A stretch of 36,918 nucleotides of DNA from Pseudomonadota bacterium (GTDB lineage: Bacteria > Pseudomonadota > Alphaproteobacteria > Sphingomonadales > Sphingomonadaceae): NCBI GenBank assembly GCA_023424095.1, contig JAFAEG010000103.1, positions 1 to 36,918 on the forward strand, written 5' to 3'. Below are positions 1 through 8,885 of the stretch, piece by piece; position 1 is the stretch's first letter, and every line of letters starts with the position of its first letter. Position numbers and translations under genes: made by a program. Under the pieces are notes generated by a model. It had not been told where the DNA came from, ran no database searches, and saw nothing but the letters and a program-made list of their open reading frames with translations.

Positions 1-3000
1 GAGATCGATCAGGGCGCCGGTCGTTAAGTCCAGCAATTGGCCCCGCGCGGCGGCGGTGTAATCGCCGACCGCGCGATAGACGAAGATATCGGCGCCAAGA
101 CCGCCGCGCAGCGTGTCCGCCCCGCCCCGGCCTTCGATCCGGTCTCCCCCCGCACCGCCGAACACGTCGTCGGCCAGCGCCCCGCCCATGATCAGATCGG
201 AAGAGGCACCGCCGAAGACCTGGAAGCGTCCATCCGTTTCGGCGGTGCCGTTGAAGCGCAGCACCTCGCCGGCGCGCAGGCTGTTGGCCTGGATCACCAT
301 CTGCGCCCCGGCCGCGACATTGCCGTCATTCATCGTCAGCGTGTAGCTGAAGAATTGCCCCGCCGTGCCGCCGCCGAAGCGCGTGTCGCTGGCGCTCAGC
401 ATCACGATGAATTCGACACTGGTCAGCTGGCCGGCGCCGAAGATCAAAGCATTGGCCCCGGCGAAATTGCCCTGCAGGCCGAGCTGGTCGCTGCCGCCGC
501 CACCGTTGATCGTATCGCCGGCATTGAAGCGCCCGGTGCCGAAATAGAAGCCGTCGCCCTGCTGCCCGCCAATGATGGTCTCGGTGCCGAGCCCGCCGAA
601 GGTCAGGATGATGCCGTTCGTCTCGGCCGCGGCGTTCAGGGTGAAATTCTCGCCCGCGCGCAGGGTGTTCGCCTGGAAGGTCAGCAATTGGCCGGCGGCG
701 ACGTTCGCGTCCACCGTCGTCAGATTGTAGGACAGCAAGGCCCCACCCAGGTTGATGAACCTGGTGTCATTGCCCGCCAGCAAGACGACCGTCTCGACCC
801 CGACCAGGCCGGCGGCGTTGAAGGTCAGGCCGGCATAAACGCCCTGCAGCGCCAGCTGGTCGGCGCCCGCGCCGCCGTCGACAGTGTCGGCATTGGTCAT
901 CGCCCCGGCGAAGAAGAAGCCATCCGCGCCGTCATTGCCGATCGCATTATCGGCGCCGCCATGCTCCAGCCGGAACAGGTCCCCGCCGGCGCCCCCGACC
1001 AGAATGTTATTCGCCGCATTGCCGATCAGGATGCCGCCGCCCGGCCCGGTATAGACCATCCGCTCGACCTGATCGGGGATCACATAGTTGGATATCAGGG
1101 TGCGAACCTCGTCAAACCCCTCGCCCGCCTGCTCGGTGACCACGTCGCCGAGATTGTCGACCTCATAGATGTCGTTGCCCCCGCCACCGTTCATCGTGTC
1201 CGCGCCGATACCGCCGATCAGCGTGTCGTTGCCGAGACCCCCGTTCAGCGTGTCGATGCCTGCGCCGGTGGAGATGATGTTGTCGCCGCTGGTGCCGGTG
1301 ATCGTGTCGTCGCCGGCCCCGGTCACGAGATTCTCGAAATTGAGGAAGCTTTCGCCGGAATAGTTGGTCACCCCGGTGATCATGTTGATGACGTAGATGC
1401 CGCCCCAGGTCGTCGTGTCGAGCGTGTCGACGCCGTCGCCGCCGTCCATCACTTCGAGCGAGGAGGTCAGGCCGGCGAACATCATGTCGTTGCCAATGCC
1501 GCCGAGATAGGTGCCGTCGCCGTTGGAGCGGACAATGTCGTTGCCGCCACCGGCGTCGATGACCAGCGACGAGATGGGCAATGTGACCCCGATCGCCGAG
1601 ATATTGTCGTCGCCGCCGAGCCCATTGATGGTCAGCCGGTCCAGCGTTCCAGAGGTCTCGAAGGTGCTGATCGTGACCGTCGCCGGCAGGCCGGTGATGG
1701 TCAGCAACGTGCCCGAGCCGCTGACGGTGATCGTGTTGGCGCCGCCGCTGCCGTTCAGGATCAGAGTGTCGACCTGCGCATCGCCCGCCGCTCCGCCCAA
1801 TGTCCCGGCCAGATCGAAGGCCAGGCTGGTGATGTCGGTGCCGGACAGATCCCCCACATTGAACGTGTCGGCCCCGCCCAGCGCGGCAATGGCGATCACT
1901 TCGGTGTCGTTGAGATCCATCGTGACGTTGGCGACATCGCGGAACAGCAAGGCCCGGCCGCCATTGGCCGAGATGGTGATGCTTTCGGAGACGTTGGAGG
2001 CGTTGAAGCGCAACGTGTCGGTGCCGCCCTGCCCCTCGATCACGTCATTGTCGTCGCCGGGATTCCAGACGAACACATCGTCGCCCCCGCCAAGGAACGC
2101 CGTATCATTGCCGTCGCCGCCGCTGATGAGGTCGTTGCCGCCCGAACCCAGGATCACATCGGCGCCGAGGCCGCCATTGATGGTGAGCGCGATCAGCCCT
2201 GCCGCGAGCGCGCTCGCGTTGAGCACGTCGTCGCCGGAATTGCCGTTGATCACGAGGCGGTCGTTCGCCGCCTCCGCGCCCAGCACCGAGACGGCAGCCG
2301 GCAGCCCCGAAACGAAGACGGTCCCGCCGGATGCGGACACCGCGACCACGTCGGCCGCGTTGGTGCTGTTGACGGTGACGGTATCGGTGGCGCCGTCGCC
2401 CCCGCCGCCGCTGGCTGCGAGATTGATCTCGACATTGGTCGCGTCGGTGCCGCTCAAGTCGCCGATAACGATATTGTCGGTCCCGCCGAGCGCGTTGTAG
2501 CGGATGCGCTCGACGTCATCGAGGTCCATCGTCACCGCGGCGACGTCGCGGAAGAAGACGATCCGCCCGCCATTGGCGGCGATGTCGATGCTCTCCGACG
2601 CGTTGGAGCCGTTGAAGCGCAGTTCGTCGGTGCCGGCCTGGCCCTCGATCACATCGTTGCCGTCGCCGGGATCCCATTGGAAGACGTCATTGCCGCCGCC
2701 CAGGAAGACGGTATCATTGCCATTGTCGCCGACCACCGTGTCGTTGCCATTGCCGCCCAGGATGATGTCGGCGCCCTGGCTGCCGAATATCGTGTCATCG
2801 CTCTCGCCGCCGTCCAGGGTGAGCTGGATGATGCCAGCCGCCAGCGTCGTGGCGGTGAGCACATCGTTGCCGCCGAGGCCGTTGATCACGAGCCTGTCGT
2901 TGGCGGCTTCGGCGCTGTTGCCGGTGACGGTCGCGCTCAGGCCCGCGACGCTGAAGCTGGTCCCCGAACCGGTGACGGTGACGGCGTTGATGGCATTCGA

Positions 3001-4146
3001 GCCGTTGACGATGACGATGTCGGCCGCCGCGTCGCCCGCCGTCCCGCCGATCGTGCCGGACAGATTGACCGTGACCGCATTGGTGCCGGTGCCGGTCAGG
3101 TCGCCAATCTCGATCGTGTCGGTGCCGCCGACCGCGCTGATCGTGACATGCTCGACGCTGCTTAGATCCATCACGATCGCGCCGACATTGCGGGTGAGCT
3201 GAGTCCGTGCGCCATTGGCGGTCAGGGCGTAGATCTCGTTGGCGGCGCTGCCGTTGAACAAGAGGGTGTCGTCGCCCGCCTGGCCTTCGACGATGTCGGA
3301 GCCGTCGCCCGGATCCCATTGGAAAATGTCATTGCCGATGCCCAGGAAGGCGATGTCATTGCCCTGCTGGCCGTCGATGAAATCGTCGCCGTCGCCGCCC
3401 AGCAAGGTATCGGCGCCGTTGCTGCCGAGGATGGTGTCATTGCCCGTGCCGCCATCGACGGTGACCGAGATCAACGCGGCGAGATTGCCGGTGGCGCTGA
3501 ACGTGTCGTCGCCGCCGCCCATATTGACCACCAGCCGCTCGCTGGTGCCGATGTCGAGCGCGAAGGGCGCGGGGTCGAGCCGGTCGAAGCGCACCCGGGT
3601 GCCGTTGGCGGTCGCGGTAAAGACCTCCGCCCCGCCGCCGCCATTGACCTCGACGGTGTCGGTGCCGGCGCCGCCCTCCATCAGGTCGGAATCGTCGCCC
3701 GGATTCCAGATCATCCGATCATCGCCGTCGCCGCCGAACATCTGGTCGTCTGCATCGCCGCCGGTCAGCGTGTCATTGCCCGCGCCGCCGAGCAGAATGT
3801 CGTTGCCGCCGCGGCCGAAGAGGATGTCGTCATCGGCTTCGCCCGACAAGGTATCGCCGCCGCTGCCGCCGGTCAGCGTGTCATTGCCGGTCCCGCCGAA
3901 AATCTCCGCCGCGGGCAGCGCGCCCATCGCCTCGTCCAGCGTGATGATGTCGTTGCCGCCAGCGCCGATGATCTCGATCAGGTCGGTATTGGCGACGGTG
4001 GGCGTTCCGCCGCTCACCGGCACCGCGCCATTATTGACCAGGATCGTCCCGGCCGCATTGCGTGACACGGTGATGGTGTCGGAGGCCTCGTCGGAGACGA
4101 CCTGCAACCGGAATTGCGCGGGCAGGTAGCTGGCCGTGACGGGCAT
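1..4146 (-). CDS. Giant RTX (hemolysin-type calcium-binding repeat) protein, 3' end missing
   Basis: The minus strand is open from an ATG at 4146 to the left edge, giving 1382 codons without a stop. A good SD (GGGAG) lies about 7 bases before the ATG. The protein is acidic and packed with GGxGxDxLxGG nonapeptides (for example around residues 85-150, 235-270, 430-480, 1000-1050 and near the edge), the hallmark of RTX proteins that bind Ca2+ and leave the cell by type I secretion. Between the repeat tracts lie larger duplicated modules of about 205-215 and 125 residues (annotated separately). The last visible residues (GADIFVYRAVGD, then a DLTTG stretch) resemble the C-terminal RTX domain of serralysin-like proteins, so the true end, with the secretion signal, is probably within 100-150 residues. 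No N-terminal signal peptide and no protease, lipase or other enzyme domain is seen. A role in adhesion or as an S-layer-like surface protein is inference. No type I secretion genes lie in the window. Confidence 0.9.
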   Translation of the reverse strand, partial: MPVTASYLPAQFRLQVVSDEASDTITVSRNAAGTILVNNGAVPVSGGTPTVANTDLIEIIGAGGNDIITLDEAMGALPAAEIFGGTGNDTLTGGSGGDTLSGEADDDILFGRGGNDILLGGAGNDTLTGGDADDQMFGGDGDDRMIWNPGDDSDLMEGGAGTDTVEVNGGGGAEVFTATANGTRVRFDRLDPAPFALDIGTSERLVVNMGGGDDTFSATGNLAALISVTVDGGTGNDTILGSNGADTLLGGDGDDFIDGQQGNDIAFLGIGNDIFQWDPGDGSDIVEGQAGDDTLLFNGSAANEIYALTANGARTQLTRNVGAIVMDLSSVEHVTISAVGGTDTIEIGDLTGTGTNAVTVNLSGTIGGTAGDAAADIVIVNGSNAINAVTVTGSGTSFSVAGLSATVTGNSAEAANDRLVINGLGGNDVLTATTLAAGIIQLTLDGGESDDTIFGSQGADIILGGNGNDTVVGDNGNDTVFLGGGNDVFQWDPGDGNDVIEGQAGTDELRFNGSNASESIDIAANGGRIVFFRDVAAVTMDLDDVERIRYNALGGTDNIVIGDLSGTDATNVEINLAASGGGGDGATDTVTVNSTNAADVVAVSASGGTVFVSGLPAAVSVLGAEAANDRLVINGNSGDDVLNASALAAGLIALTINGGLGADVILGSGGNDLISGGDGNDTAFLGGGDDVFVWNPGDDNDVIEGQGGTDTLRFNASNVSESITISANGGRALLFRDVANVTMDLNDTEVIAIAALGGADTFNVGDLSGTDITSLAFDLAGTLGGAAGDAQVDTLILNGSGGANTITVSGSGTLLTITGLPATVTISTFETSGTLDRLTINGLGGDDNISAIGVTLPISSLVIDAGGGNDIVRSNGDGTYLGGIGNDMMFAGLTSSLEVMDGGDGVDTLDTTTWGGIYVINMITGVTNYSGESFLNFENLVTGAGDDTITGTSGDNIISTGAGIDTLNGGLGNDTLIGGIGADTMNGGGGNDIYEVDNLGDVVTEQAGEGFDEVRTLISNYVIPDQVERMVYTGPGGGILIGNAANNILVGGAGGDLFRLEHGGADNAIGNDGADGFFFAGAMTNADTVDGGAGADQLALQGVYAGLTFNAAGLVGVETVVLLAGNDTRFINLGGALLSYNLTTVDANVAAGQLLTFQANTLRAGENFTLNAAAETNGIILTFGGLGTETIIGGQQGDGFYFGTGRFNAGDTINGGGGSDQLGLQGNFAGANALIFGAGQLTSVEFIVMLSASDTRFGGGTAGQFFSYTLTMNDGNVAAGAQMVIQANSLRAGEVLRFNGTAETDGRFQVFGGASSDLIMGGALADDVFGGAGGDRIEGRGGADTLRGGLGADIFVYRAVGDYTAAARGQLLDLTTGALIDL
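150..900 (-). repeat. Two-copy ~125-aa module near the RTX C-terminus
   Basis: Two modules begin with DGGAGADQLALQG (about 843-900) and NGGGGSDQLGLQG (about 474-524). Each continues through a V-E-x-(I/V)-V-(L/M)-L..xDTRF strand, a SYxLT..D.NVAAG segment and a QANxLRAGE segment, and ends in a FGG repeat. The two copies are clearly homologous but diverged. They contain few nonapeptides and may be beta-rich spacers between Ca-binding rolls (inference). Confidence 0.65.
1500..3369 (-). repeat. Three-copy internal duplication (~205-215 aa units) in the RTX gene
   Basis: Three successive units each open with an FLGxGND nonapeptide, followed by a W-D/N-PGD motif, an EGQ.GTD segment, an RDV..VTMDL segment and a GGTD/GGAD..GDLSGTD segment, then a variable beta-rich part ending in new nonapeptides. 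Equivalent Phe codons lie at about 3346, 2704 and 2095, so the offsets are 642 and 609 nt (214 and 203 codons). A more diverged relative precedes them near 3714 (residue 145). Unit ends are approximate. Confidence 0.75.
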
Positions 4147-4533
4147 GAGCGATCTCCCTATCGAAGGCTGAAGCGGCGGCGATCCGTCGAGTCGTTGCGG
4201 GCGGGTATGGACCTCAGCAGGTCCTCAGCGCGGCCGGCCGTACGGGAGGTAAATCCTCTCCGCTCTGACACTCTTGGGGCCGTCGCTTCATCCATCGACC
4301 ATTCCTGTCGATCGCTCGCGCAAGCCGGCGCAATTACTCCTTGCGAGAAGAAGGTGCAATCGGCGCGAACTCGCATGAAGCGACCCGGCCGCTGAATGGC
4401 GCATTGCTGAAGGACGAACGAAGCGAGGCCGGCCGCCCTAATGACGGTCAGCCTGTGACGGCCAAGTCATGCCTCGAACAGGGGGCCAAGGCCCTCGGCC
4501 CAAAGCGCCGCGACGGCGCCCGAACCTGACGGC
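4147..4533. other. Gene-free interval upstream of the RTX gene
   Basis: No convincing gene lies here. The interval should hold the RTX promoter. It contains a perfect 6-bp inverted repeat with a 4-nt loop at 4209-4224 (GGACCT-CAGC-AGGTCC), about 63 nt upstream of the RTX start, and a GC hairpin just after the MCP stop. Short open frames on both strands (62-95 codons) lack good SDs and recognisable sequence. Confidence 0.5.
4502..4521 (-). terminator. Possible hairpin terminator after the MCP gene
   Basis: GCGCCG (4505-4510) and CGGCGC (4514-4519) form a 6-bp stem with a 3-nt loop. Read on the minus strand it is followed by TTTG. It sits 14 nt past the MCP stop codon. The T-tract is short, so the call is weak. 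Confidence 0.35.
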
Positions 4534-5943
4534 TCAGCGCGTCTCGTCGTCGCGATAGGCGAGTTCGAAATTGCCGTAGCGCCGCCCGGCGACGAACAAC
4601 GGCACGAACACGTTCTTCACCGGCAGATACTTCCCGCCGCCCAAATCCATGCCGTAGGTGGCGAGCATCGCTTCCTTGTCGCTGGCGAGCGCCCGGCGGG
4701 TGATGTCGTCGATGAAATTTCGGCGGTTGCGGCAATGCTCCGCATTCCAGGCCGGGTCGGAACCCTGCGGCTGCGAGCGGGCGCTGATATGCGTCGGCAG
4801 ATAGCCATTATTATCGGTGATTGCGGTGGCGATCAGGCGCGGCTGATCGGCCATCAGCCGGTCGAGGATCGGCTGGATATGGCGGTCGGCAAAGTCGCAG
4901 AAGCGGACTTCGAGCTGAACCGGATTGGTCCCCGGCATTTCGCGATAATCGGTGTCGAAGACGTCGCCTTCGCTGACTTCGCCGCGGGAAATGCCGGCGT
5001 CGATTGCCGCCTTGATCTCGCGCGCCGCGCCCTGGGCATAGCGGATGAAGGGCGTGTCATCGATCGCCACGCCGGAGCTGGCGAGCCGGTCGAGCATCTC
5101 GTTGGAAAGCAGTTCCAGGCGCCCGAGCCGCTCATGCGCTTCGGTGAGCTGGCCGCCATTGGCGCGGGCATCGGCGGCGAAGGCCTCAAGGCCGCTCTTC
5201 ATCCGGTCGACGCTCTGCTGGATGAGGCTGGTCGACTGGGCAATGCCGCTGGTCTGGCGATCCACCATGCCGACCAGATCGGCGACGTCGCGCACGGTCT
5301 CGTCAATCTGGGTGAACGACCCTTGCGCGGCGCGGCTCTTCTCGACGCCGGCCTTGATCTCGCTGGTCACCGCCTCGGCCTCGCGGGTGAGCGAGGCGAC
5401 GGTGGAAGCGATCTCGCTGGTCGCGGCGCGGGTGTCGTGGGCGAGCTTCTTCACTTCGGCGGCAACCACCGCGAAGGACCGGCCCGCTTCCCCTGCCCTG
5501 GCTGCCTCGATCGTGGCGTTCAGCGCCAGCATATTGGTTTTCTTGGCGATCGTTTCGATGCTCGCGGAGACGCGCTGAACGCCGTTCATCGCCTCGGCGA
5601 AACCGGCCATGCGCTCGCCCAGTTGGACGACCAGCCCGGTCAGGCCCTTGAAGACGCCGATCGTATCCTCGATCGCCGCCCGGCCAAGCTCCAGTTTCTC
5701 GCGCGCCTGCTCGGCCAGCATATGCGCTTCATCGGTCGAATCGGCGACCTGCGCCTGATCGCCGAGCAGCCGCCCGGTCACCTGTTCGAGCGCATCCAGC
5801 GTTTTCAGATTGGCGGAAATCCGCCCCGACACGCCGGCGACATAGCCGCTAACGTCGCTGCATTCGATCGCCAGCCGCCCGCAATTGCGCGCGACCTGAC
5901 TGATCGCCTCGCTGTCAGCCCGTTCCGTCAGCGAACTCGCCAA
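4534..5943 (-). CDS. Soluble methyl-accepting chemotaxis-type protein with a C-terminal sensor-like domain
   Basis: The product has 469 residues and no hydrophobic segment, so it is cytoplasmic. Residues ~90-280 are an MCP signalling domain with the conserved hairpin tip: the run from 'IAKKTNMLALNATIEAARAG' to 'GRSFAVVAAEVKKLA' is diagnostic for coupling to CheA/CheW. It is flanked by heptad-rich coiled coil. The last ~130 residues (TAITDNNGYLPTHI.., WNAEHCRNRRNFIDD.., GGGKYLPVKNVFVPLFV) match the C-terminal part seen in many alphaproteobacterial MCP-like proteins, probably a PAS/Cache-like ligand fold. The start is a TTG with SD GGAG 9 nt upstream. There is no ATG option with a better SD. 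The gene is not next to che genes, so its array and ligand are unknown. It is divergent from the hydrolase gene across 81 nt. Confidence 0.88.
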   Translation of the reverse strand: MASSLTERADSEAISQVARNCGRLAIECSDVSGYVAGVSGRISANLKTLDALEQVTGRLLGDQAQVADSTDEAHMLAEQAREKLELGRAAIEDTIGVFKGLTGLVVQLGERMAGFAEAMNGVQRVSASIETIAKKTNMLALNATIEAARAGEAGRSFAVVAAEVKKLAHDTRAATSEIASTVASLTREAEAVTSEIKAGVEKSRAAQGSFTQIDETVRDVADLVGMVDRQTSGIAQSTSLIQQSVDRMKSGLEAFAADARANGGQLTEAHERLGRLELLSNEMLDRLASSGVAIDDTPFIRYAQGAAREIKAAIDAGISRGEVSEGDVFDTDYREMPGTNPVQLEVRFCDFADRHIQPILDRLMADQPRLIATAITDNNGYLPTHISARSQPQGSDPAWNAEHCRNRRNFIDDITRRALASDKEAMLATYGMDLGGGKYLPVKNVFVPLFVAGRRYGNFELAYRDDETR

Positions 5944-6024
5944 GGTCTTCCGCTCCCTTTAGATATGCAGGCCGGTGGTACGGCGCGACGGTTGAGAAGC
6001 CGTTAACCAACGGGGGCAAAAGCA

Positions 6025-7104
6025 ATGGTTCGCAGCATTCTGACCGCATTGTTGCTGACGGCAGCGCAGCCAGCCCTGGCCGGACAGGCCGCGCCCGCCC
6101 GCGTCACCGGTCCGGTCGGCGAGAGCGGCGTGCTCGAAGGCGCGCCCTACCGGATCGACATCCCGGCCAATTGGAATGGCGGGCTGGTCGTCTTCTTCCA
6201 CGGTTATCAGCTGGCGAGCACGCCCGTGCCCCATGCGGCGATGGGCGGCACGGAGCAATTCACGCAGCGGGGCTATGCGGTGATCCAGAGCGCTTATTCG
6301 CGCCAGGGCTGGGCGGTGGCGGAAGCGCGGGCCGATACCAGGCGGTTGCGCACGTCGTTCGAGCAAAGGTTCGGACGGCCGACGCGGGTCTATGCCGCCG
6401 GCTATTCGATGGGCGGCCATCTGGCGCTGGCGACGGTCGAGCAGGAGCATGAGGATTATGACGGCGCGCTAAGCCTGTGCGGCGCGAACGTGCCGGCGAC
6501 GGAATTGCTCGACCGCGCGATCGACAATCTTGCCGCCGCCGACGCGCTGTTTCCGGGGATCATCCCCAATCTGTCCGCCGCCGAATCGCCGCCGATGTTC
6601 GATGGCGAGGCACTTGCAGCGGCGATGGCGGCCGATCCCACCGCGACCGCCCGGCTGGCCGAGCGCACCGGCTTCAGGGCCAGCGATCTGCCGGGCACGA
6701 TGTGGTTCTATTATGCCATCGTTCGCGAGCTACGCGAACGCGCGGGCGGCTTTCCCGGCACCAATGGCCGGCCGGGCGATCGCGCCGCCTTTCAAGACCC
6801 GACGATCAACGCGCGCTATCGCCGCTATGGCTACGCCCCGGAGGCGCGCGCCTATCTCGCCGCCAATGCGACCCTGAGCGGCCGGCTGCGCGACCCCGTG
6901 GTGCTGCTCGACAATGAATATGACAATCTGCTCTCGGCGCAGATCCGGCCCGATTATGCCAATGACGTCAGGGACAATGGCGGCCTGCAATATCTGACGA
7001 CCCTGCCGCCGGCCGGCGACGGCCATTGCCGGTTCCAGCCGGAACAGGTCGGCACCGCCTTCGACCGGCTGGTCGCCGAGGTCGATCGGCGGCGAACGCC
7101 CTGA
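6025..7104 (+). CDS. Exported alpha/beta-hydrolase family protein
   Basis: The product has 359 residues. The N-terminus (residues 1-19, ending QPALA) is a signal peptide with a typical AxA-like cleavage site, so the enzyme should be periplasmic or secreted. An HG oxyanion motif (FFHGY, residues 57-61) is followed by the nucleophile elbow GYSMGGH with Ser128. A D-rich segment (LLDNEYDNL) and a late His (GDGHCRF) are good candidates for the other triad members. Serine esterase, feruloyl-esterase-like or peptidase activity is plausible, but the substrate cannot be read from sequence. The start has a GGGGG SD 8 nt upstream. It ends 4 nt before the stop of the convergent small exported-protein gene. 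Confidence 0.8.
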   Translation: MVRSILTALLLTAAQPALAGQAAPARVTGPVGESGVLEGAPYRIDIPANWNGGLVVFFHGYQLASTPVPHAAMGGTEQFTQRGYAVIQSAYSRQGWAVAEARADTRRLRTSFEQRFGRPTRVYAAGYSMGGHLALATVEQEHEDYDGALSLCGANVPATELLDRAIDNLAAADALFPGIIPNLSAAESPPMFDGEALAAAMAADPTATARLAERTGFRASDLPGTMWFYYAIVRELRERAGGFPGTNGRPGDRAAFQDPTINARYRRYGYAPEARAYLAANATLSGRLRDPVVLLDNEYDNLLSAQIRPDYANDVRDNGGLQYLTTLPPAGDGHCRFQPEQVGTAFDRLVAEVDRRRTP

Positions 7105-7108
7105 AGCC

Positions 7109-7555
7109 TCAGTCCGGGACGATGGTGAAGCCCGGCACCGGCCGCTGCTCGACATGGCCGCGATGGTACATGTCCATGATCACCGTCGCCTGGGCTGGCT
7201 GCGAATTCGTACATCTCACCGAATAGCCGTCGATGATGTTGCCATAGACGCCGGGGCCGAGATTGCCGTTGCGTTCGAATTGCGGTGCGCGGCCGTTGGC
7301 GCAGCGCAGTCGCGCAAGATAGTTGCGCTGACCCATCGGCCCGGCGGCGCGCACCGGATTCTCGCGCGAGCCGAGCGGATGCGCCGCGGCCGCTTCGAGC
7401 GCCCGTTCCAGCTCCGCCCCCTGCAAATAGGATTCGCCAGCCAGCATCCGCTCGAGCGCTAGATCCTCGTCCACCGGCTGCGGCTGCGCCGCCGCGTTGC
7501 TGGTGGCAAGGCCGATCAACGCCGTCGCCGCGAGCCGCCAAATTTGCCTGCTCAT
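7109..7555 (-). CDS. Small exported protein of unknown function
   Basis: I chose the ATG at 7555 because a strong SD (GAGGGGG) lies about 5 nt upstream. A longer frame to 7615 adds 20 residues with no SD. The 148-residue product begins with a signal peptide (MSRQIWRLAATALIGLATSNAAAQ). The mature part has a conserved-looking core, HPLGSRENPVRAAGPMGQ, then YLARLRCANG, then GVYGNIIDGYSVRC, with two Cys (C85, C115) that could form a disulfide, and it ends PVPGFTIVPD. I recall similar small hypothetical proteins in sphingomonads and xanthomonads, but no assigned role. Confidence 0.75.
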   Translation of the reverse strand: MSRQIWRLAATALIGLATSNAAAQPQPVDEDLALERMLAGESYLQGAELERALEAAAAHPLGSRENPVRAAGPMGQRNYLARLRCANGRAPQFERNGNLGPGVYGNIIDGYSVRCTNSQPAQATVIMDMYHRGHVEQRPVPGFTIVPD

Positions 7556-7640
7556 TCTGACCCCCTCAGAAACTTGCGGCAGTCTGTTGGATTGCGCCGC
7601 ACCTGTCGACGCCAAAAGTAACAGTGGCTAGGACGCTCTC

Positions 7641-8822
7641 ATGTTCTTCTCGTTCATCGACGAACTCCGCGCCGCGGGCATCCCCGCTTCGATCAAGGAG
7701 CATCTGACCCTGCTTGAGGCGCTGGATGCGGAGGTGATCAACGCCGCGCCGGAGGAATTCTATTATCTCGCCCGCGCCACCTTCGTGAAGGATGAAAGCC
7801 TGCTCGACCGCTTCGACCAGGTGTTCGGCAAGGTCTTCAAGGGGCTTGAGACCAGTTACGCGACCGATCAGCCGGAACTGCCGGAAGAATGGCTGAAGGC
7901 GATCGCCGAGAAATATCTCACCCCTGAGGAGATGGAGGCCGTGAAGGCGCTCGGCTCCTGGGAAGAGATTATGGAGACGCTGAAGAAAAGGCTCGAGGAG
8001 CAGAAGGGCCGGCACCAGGGCGGCAGCAAGTGGATCGGCACCGGCGGCACCTCGCCCTTCGGCAATGGCGGCTACAATCCAGAAGGCGTCAGGATCGGCG
8101 GGCAGAGCAAACACAAGCGCGCGGTTAAGGTGTGGGAGCAGCGCGCCTTCCAGAACTTGGACAACACGAAGGAGCTCGGCACCCGCAACATCAAGGTGGC
8201 GCTGCGCCGGCTGCGCCGCTTTGCCCGCGAGGGCGCGGCGGACGAACTGGATCTCGACGCGACGATCGAGGGTACGGCGCGGCAGGGCTGGCTCGACATC
8301 CGCATGCGCCCGGAGCGGCACAATGCGGTGAAGTTATTGCTCTTTCTCGACGTCGGCGGCTCGATGGATCCCTACATCCGGCTGGTCGAGGAATTGTTCT
8401 CAGCCGCGACGGCCGAATTCAAGAATCTCGAATTCTTCTACTTCCACAATTGCCTCTACGAGAGCGTGTGGAAGGACAATCGCCGCCGCTTTTCGGAGCG
8501 CACGCCGACCTGGGACGTGCTCCACAAATATGGCCACGATTATAAGGTGGTGATCGTCGGCGACGCGTCGATGAGCCCGTATGAGATCACCCATCCCGGC
8601 GGCTCGGTCGAACATTATAACGAGGAAGCCGGCGCGGCCTGGCTGCAGCGGCTGACCAACACCTATCCGGCGACAATCTGGCTGAACCCGGTCGAGGAGC
8701 GCTATTGGGGGCACACCCAATCGACCCGGATCATGCAGCAATTGCTGACCGACCGGATGTACCCTTTGACCCTGAAGGGCCTCGACGACGCGATGCGGAC
8801 GCTGACCCGCAAGGCGGGCTGA
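7641..8822 (+). CDS. CoxE-like von Willebrand factor A domain protein (COG3825 type)
   Basis: The product has 393 residues. The first 230 residues are the helical N-terminal region of the COG3825/CoxE-like family, with a Gly/Lys-rich linker around 122-160. The C-terminal ~160 residues form a VWA fold with a MIDAS-type motif DVGGS (residues 237-241) for a divalent metal. Family members usually work with a MoxR AAA+ ATPase in metal-centre or complex assembly. No MoxR gene is present in this window. The start has SD AGGA 8 nt upstream, with no better alternative. No signal peptide, so cytoplasmic. Downstream lie a hairpin and the Tudor-like gene. Confidence 0.85.
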   Translation: MFFSFIDELRAAGIPASIKEHLTLLEALDAEVINAAPEEFYYLARATFVKDESLLDRFDQVFGKVFKGLETSYATDQPELPEEWLKAIAEKYLTPEEMEAVKALGSWEEIMETLKKRLEEQKGRHQGGSKWIGTGGTSPFGNGGYNPEGVRIGGQSKHKRAVKVWEQRAFQNLDNTKELGTRNIKVALRRLRRFAREGAADELDLDATIEGTARQGWLDIRMRPERHNAVKLLLFLDVGGSMDPYIRLVEELFSAATAEFKNLEFFYFHNCLYESVWKDNRRRFSERTPTWDVLHKYGHDYKVVIVGDASMSPYEITHPGGSVEHYNEEAGAAWLQRLTNTYPATIWLNPVEERYWGHTQSTRIMQQLLTDRMYPLTLKGLDDAMRTLTRKAG

Positions 8823-8856
8823 GCGCCAGATTGCGGGCAGGCACATGCTGGAATAG

Positions 8857-8882
8857 CCTCCCCTTCCGAATCGGAGGGGCGA
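8857..8882 (+). promoter_or_regulatory. Hairpin enclosing the Shine-Dalgarno of the Tudor-like gene
   Basis: CCCC(8860-8863) and TCCG(8865-8868) pair with CGGA(8872-8875) and GGGG(8876-8879), an 8-bp stem with one bulged T and an AAT loop. The 3' arm is the GGAGGGG SD of the ATG at 8886. The stem could end the VWA transcript or hide the SD. No U-tract follows, so SD sequestration fits better than termination (inference). Confidence 0.5.
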
Positions 8883-8885
8883 GCA

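Noticed and set aside
37..3165. Open frame of 1042 codons on the plus strand opposite the RTX gene
   Set aside because: It arises because the repeated Gly/Asp codons of the minus-strand RTX gene contain few stops when read backwards. The minus strand has the nonapeptide repeats, a good SD and a clean start.
4158..4376. 72-codon minus-strand frame between the RTX and MCP genes
   Set aside because: No SD, mixed third-position composition unlike the neighbours, and no recognisable sequence.
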